Shown here piece by piece: positions 7,481 through 9,448 of a stretch of 9,448 nt of DNA. The stretch spans positions 1-9,448 of the forward strand of contig JALVSV010000446.1 in the NCBI GenBank assembly GCA_027024125.1. The letters run 5' to 3'. Each line of letters opens with the position of its first letter. Position 1 is the first letter of the stretch. Below the pieces are notes generated by a model. That model searched no databases. It was not told the DNA's origin and saw only the letters and a program-made list of their open reading frames with translations. The translations under genes were made by a program, and so were the position numbers. Source of the stretch: Methylothermaceae bacterium. GTDB taxonomy: Bacteria > Pseudomonadota > Gammaproteobacteria > Methylococcales > Methylothermaceae.

Positions 7481-7495
7481 ATCTATTAACTAGAT
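7481..7495. promoter_or_regulatory. Candidate autoregulatory operator of the toxin-antitoxin pair
   Basis: ATCTA-TTAAC-TAGAT, a perfect 5+5 inverted repeat with a 5-bp centre, 3 bp upstream of the antitoxin ATG. A TATAAA hexamer on the minus strand (7514-7509) could be the -10 box, putting the start near 7502 and the palindrome over the early transcribed region, where Phd-type repressors often bind. Confidence 0.4.
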
Positions 7496-7560
7496 CAGGT
7501 TGACTTAGTTTATATGAGTAGCTTCGGTTCGTCCAAGCCTGTTTTGTTTGGCTGCAAGCC

Positions 7561-7588
7561 CAATATAAGATGGGCAATATAAAATGGG
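7561..7588 (+). repeat. 14-bp tandem duplication
   Basis: CAATATAAGATGGG (7561-7574) is followed directly by CAATATAAAATGGG (7575-7588), 13 of 14 identical. It lies just before the point where similarity to the group II intron reverse transcriptase begins, so it may mark the rearrangement that removed the 5' half of the intron. Confidence 0.7.
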
Positions 7589-7596
7589 TGTCCTTT

Positions 7597-8193
7597 ATGG
7601 GCTTGTACTACATCCGCTTTGCCGATGACCTGGTGGCCTGTTTTCAGTATCGACGTGACGGAGAGGCGTTTCAACGAGCGCTTGAGCAAAGGCTGGAGCG
7701 ATTCAGCCTGACTCTCCACCCCGCCAAAACTTGCCTGATCGAGTTTGAACGCTTTGCCCGGGAAAACCGGCAGAAGCGAGGATTGGGGAAACCGGAGAGT
7801 TTCGATTTCCTTGGCTTTACCCACGTTTGAGCACAAAGGCGGAGCGACGGCGGGTTTACCGTACGTCGTTTCACCGTGGCCGAACGACAGCGAGCCAAAC
7901 TCAAGGAGATCCGCCAGTGGCTGATGTACCACCGGAACCTACCGGTTGCGGCCCAAGGACAGAGGCTGGCCCGAGTGATTCTGGGAGCGATGAACTACTA
8001 TAGCGTTCCTGGAAACCTCAAAGCGCTCAATGCCTTCCGAACGGAGATCTGCAAAAGCTGGTTTCGCGCCCTGAGGCGACGCAGCCAGAAAGCCGCCAAG
8101 CTGACCTGGGACAAATTCAAGCGCATTGTGCGTCAATGGATACCCAGTATACGAGTGATCCATCCGTATCCCAATGAGCGACTACGCGTCTGA
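7597..8193 (+). pseudogene. Group II intron reverse transcriptase/maturase, 5'-truncated with in-frame stop
   Basis: About 199 codons of the C-terminal half of an intron-encoded protein (family length about 400-450). Similarity starts at the RT active-site segment YYIRFADDLVACFQY; FADD, at 7618-7629, is the group II form of the YxDD motif. It continues through LTLHPAKTCLIEF and GKPESFDFLGFTHV. A TGA at 7828-7830 interrupts the frame. The same frame then resumes with GGFTVRRFTVAERQRAKL and runs through the maturase/thumb region (GAMNYYSVPGN, then WFRALRRRSQ) to the HPYPNERLRV end. There is no HNH endonuclease domain after it. The N-terminal RT motifs are missing. The stop falls where relatives commonly have Cys or Tyr after FLGFTH, so a single-base nonsense mutation is likely. 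The product is surely inactive as RT. Confidence 0.88.
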
Positions 8194-8203
8194 CCCGACG
8201 CAG

Positions 8204-8236
8204 GAGCCGGATGCGTTAGCAGCGCACGTCCGGATC
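8204..8236 (+). ncRNA. Group II intron domain V
   Basis: The 33-nt segment starting GAGCCGGATGCG folds as a domain V hairpin. The lower stem pairs 8204-8211 with 8229-8236, with one G-A mismatch. A 2-nt bulge CG lies at 8227-8228. The upper stem is TGCG/CGCA (8212-8215 with 8223-8226). The AGC catalytic triad is at 8205-8207. It lies 10 nt after the maturase stop, where domain V is expected. It confirms that the RT fragment came from a group II intron rather than from a retron or other RT family. Confidence 0.8.
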
Positions 8237-8248
8237 TGTGTCGGAGGG

Positions 8249-8279
8249 CTGTAGTAGCGTGTAACGCTATATAAAACAG
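8249..8279 (+). ncRNA. Domain VI-like hairpin of the group II intron
   Basis: An upper stem pairs 8254-8259 with 8265-8270 (loop TGTAA) and a lower stem pairs CTGT (8249-8252) with ACAG (8276-8279). The unpaired A-rich stretch 8271-8275 on the 3' side would carry the branch-point adenosine. The exact 3' end of the intron cannot be fixed from this copy. Confidence 0.5.
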
Positions 8280-8338
8280 TGCTTTACGGCGGCCATTCGT
8301 TTCTTTTGTGCAAGATTGACCCTGGATCTATTTGTTAA

Positions 8339-8836
8339 TCAAACTATGGGTTCAGCCTCGTCAAGACTCTCCCGTGTCAGTAAGGGTAGCAGTTGAATCA
8401 GCAGTTCGCGCTCACGCTCCATGATGCGTTCACGCAGTGCATAGGGGTAATTGACGACACACGCCGCGGCAATATCCAGACAGTATTCAAAAATCTTCCT
8501 GGCTTTGTCGTGGCCCTGTGCCTTTGAGGACCGCTGCAATAACCTTTTGCATGCGAAAGAACGCAACTCAGCGAGCAATTCCTGCGGTGGTCGGCGGTGG
8601 ACGAATCGCTGCAGGAAATCCTCAAGGTTACTTTCCGTGATGGCGTCAAATCCCAGGATACTATTGAGTTCTACCCTATGCCGGTGGGCAAAATCGGCCA
8701 AGATGCGAATTTCTTCCTCCTGATTGTTGCCGTCGGCCCAGATCATTTCCACCAATGGAATCAGGTCCAGGAAATACAGATCAGTCTCTTTGAGCCCATG
8801 GATGGTAAACAGACAGTCGAGTTCGACAGACTCCAT
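8339..8836 (-). CDS. TerB-like domain protein of unknown function
   Basis: A 165-residue, mostly alpha-helical, acidic cytoplasmic protein without signal peptide or membrane segments. Residues 26-42 read IPLVEMIWADGNNQEEE. The pattern of a hydrophobic helix, then ADG and a run of acidic residues, is typical of the TerB/tellurite-resistance-like fold, in which these residues can bind metal ions. The rest is further helices with a Glu/Arg-rich end (RERIMERERELLIQLLPLL). The frame could begin at a TTG at 8842, but ATG 8836 is preferred because AGAGG (8843-8847) stands 6 nt before it. There is no ter operon around it, so a role in tellurite resistance is not implied. It stands alone between the intron remnant and the palindromic element. 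Function unknown; the fold assignment is moderately sure. Confidence 0.75.
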   Translation of the reverse strand: MESVELDCLFTIHGLKETDLYFLDLIPLVEMIWADGNNQEEEIRILADFAHRHRVELNSILGFDAITESNLEDFLQRFVHRRPPQELLAELRSFACKRLLQRSSKAQGHDKARKIFEYCLDIAAACVVNYPYALRERIMERERELLIQLLPLLTRESLDEAEPIV

Positions 8837-8886
8837 ATGCAACCTCTTATCAATTCAATATCCCCTCATCATCCCCCCGTTGTTTG

Positions 8887-8900
8887 TCCTTATTTAAGGA
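8887..8900. promoter_or_regulatory. Short perfect palindrome upstream of the TerB-like gene
   Basis: TCCTTA-TT-TAAGGA, 6-bp arms with a 2-bp centre, about 51 bp upstream of the TerB-like gene's start codon. Its position would suit an operator, but nothing identifies a regulator. Confidence 0.3.
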
Positions 8901-9038
8901 TAGCCGGTAATTTTCATTTTGGTTCCAACCGACCAAATGGTGAAGTATTGTCGGACAGAAGGATGAAGCCCAAAAGGCGGGGGACAAAAGACACCTCAGG
9001 AAAGATTTCAGGACCACGTCATTTAAACACGTAAAGAA

Positions 9039-9044
9039 TTGAAT
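9039..9044 (+). repeat. Possible target-site duplication, left copy
   Basis: TTGAAT, with its second copy at 9254-9259. Each copy is exactly 3 bp outside the 23-bp inverted repeat. If real, the element spans 9045-9253 and its terminal repeats extend to 26 nt with 2 mismatches. Confidence 0.4.
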
Positions 9045-9047
9045 GAA

Positions 9048-9250
9048 GGGACAGGTGGTCTGCTTCGAAAGCCTCGCCGGCAGGGAGGCCGGCGTGGAGC
9101 CTACAGGGGCGAGCCCGGACCGCAAGTCCAGTGAACTTTCGCAGCCGGGCGAGCGCCCAAACAGGGAAGTTTGGGCAGGGCTTTCTTGCGCGGCAGGACT
9201 GCACAGCAAGAAAGTATTCACGGCGTTTTTCGAAGCAGACCACCTGTCCC
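9048..9250. mobile_element. MITE-like palindromic element with 23-bp perfect terminal inverted repeats
   Basis: The left end (9048-9070, beginning GGGACAGGTGGTCTGC) is the exact reverse complement of the right end (9228-9250). Inside are four further stem-loops: a 7-bp stem 9075-9081/9088-9094, a 6-bp stem 9113-9118/9145-9150, an 8-bp stem 9155-9162/9169-9176 and a 9-bp stem 9181-9189/9206-9214. Either strand could thus fold into a closed multi-arm structure. No transposase or convincing reading frame lies within, so it would depend on an enzyme in trans. TTGAAT occurs on both sides, each 3 bp outside the repeats. It resembles non-autonomous MITEs or other palindromic repeat families; I do not recognise the family. 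Confidence 0.8.
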
Positions 9251-9253
9251 GGC

Positions 9254-9259
9254 TTGAAT
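9254..9259 (+). repeat. Possible target-site duplication, right copy
   Basis: TTGAAT, matching 9039-9044 on the other side of the palindromic element at the same 3-bp offset. A 6-bp match can occur by chance; the symmetric spacing is what raises interest. Confidence 0.4.
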
Positions 9260-9312
9260 AGATGACGGAGCCCTGGGAAAGTTTTGCGCATCATTGACCG
9301 GAGAACTATTGG

Positions 9313-9448
9313 ATGCGCTACACTACCGGTAGGCATGGATATTTGGCAGGATTGAAAAAGCCTCTGCTTGTTCAGCGGGTGCGGATGAAGAAAATAACAA
9401 AAAGCCCTGACAAATCCTCTTTTAGCTCCAGGCGTCGTTTCCTGAGGC
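9313..9448 (+). CDS. N-terminus of a probable Tat-exported protein (partial)
   Basis: An open frame that runs off the right edge of the window. It encodes a basic N-terminal region ending FSSRRRFLR. The SRRRFLR sequence fits the twin-arginine consensus (S/T)RRxFLK, so the protein is probably exported folded through the Tat system, as many cofactor-containing periplasmic enzymes are. Two starts are possible. ATG 9313 has a good GGAG 9 nt upstream and gives a 40-residue stretch before the motif. ATG 9385 gives a conventional short n-region (M-K-K-I-T-K, motif at residues 15-21) but has only a weak GCGG-type site. The hydrophobic h-region, the cleavage site and the mature protein lie outside the window, so identity is unknown. 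A chance frame is still possible. Confidence 0.5.
   Translation, partial: MRYTTGRHGYLAGLKKPLLVQRVRMKKITKSPDKSSFSSRRRFLR

Noticed and set aside
7510..7932. 140-codon minus-strand frame opposite the intron maturase
   Set aside because: Antisense shadow; the plus strand encodes clear RT motifs (FADD, FDFLGFTH) and is followed by domain V.
8330..8345. FNR-like site at TTGTTAATCAA
   Set aside because: The spacing between half-sites does not fit TTGAT-N4-ATCAA and there is no promoter context.
9048..9250. Integron attC site
   Set aside because: The structure is strongly palindromic, but the outer GTTRRRY/RYYYAAC core sites are absent, there is no integrase or cassette array, and attC sites do not have perfect 23-bp ends.
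9019..9336. 105-codon minus-strand frame covering the palindromic element
   Set aside because: It translates straight through the inverted repeats and internal hairpins, and the product has no recognisable domain; open by composition only.

Overview
The window looks like chromosomal DNA of a facultatively anaerobic, nitrate-respiring proteobacterium, most likely gamma or beta. The support is a narK1-narK2-narG gene order, an FNR/Anr-type promoter, an Escherichia coli-like PpsA and moderately high GC in the coding regions. I cannot name a genus from sequence alone.

Region 1 (1-4140, minus strand) is the front of a respiratory nitrate reductase operon. Transcription starts about 4061 at a promoter with a perfect FNR box centred 41.5 bp upstream. 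It runs through narK1 (nitrate/proton symporter type), narK2 (nitrate/nitrite antiporter type, with an unusual extra hydrophobic insertion) and into narG, which leaves the window after 293 codons. A pair of CGCAGAG-type repeat arms in inverted orientation sits between narK2 and narG.

Region 2 (4110-6808) has an AT-rich, hairpin-containing spacer of about 290 bp, then ppsA (phosphoenolpyruvate synthase) on the plus strand. The same FNR box has a second -10-like hexamer at exactly the mirror-image distance on the plus strand. It may therefore drive transcription both ways, linking ppsA or a leader RNA to anaerobiosis.

Region 3 (6825-8280) is accessory DNA. It holds a complete Phd/VapB-PIN toxin-antitoxin pair (minus strand) and the 3' half of a decayed group II intron (plus strand). 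The intron remnant consists of the C-terminal part of the reverse transcriptase/maturase with an in-frame TGA, followed by a recognisable domain V and a domain VI-like hairpin.

Region 4 (8281-9448) holds a TerB-like gene on the minus strand, a roughly 203-bp palindromic MITE-like element with perfect 23-bp terminal inverted repeats and internal hairpins, and the start of a plus-strand gene whose N-terminus carries a twin-arginine (Tat) motif before it runs off the window.

The nitrate genes form one functional unit: uptake and exchange of nitrate and nitrite feeding the NarGHI enzyme. The rest is a patchwork of central metabolism and mobile or selfish elements. The palindromic element and the possible two-way FNR promoter are the least ordinary things here.
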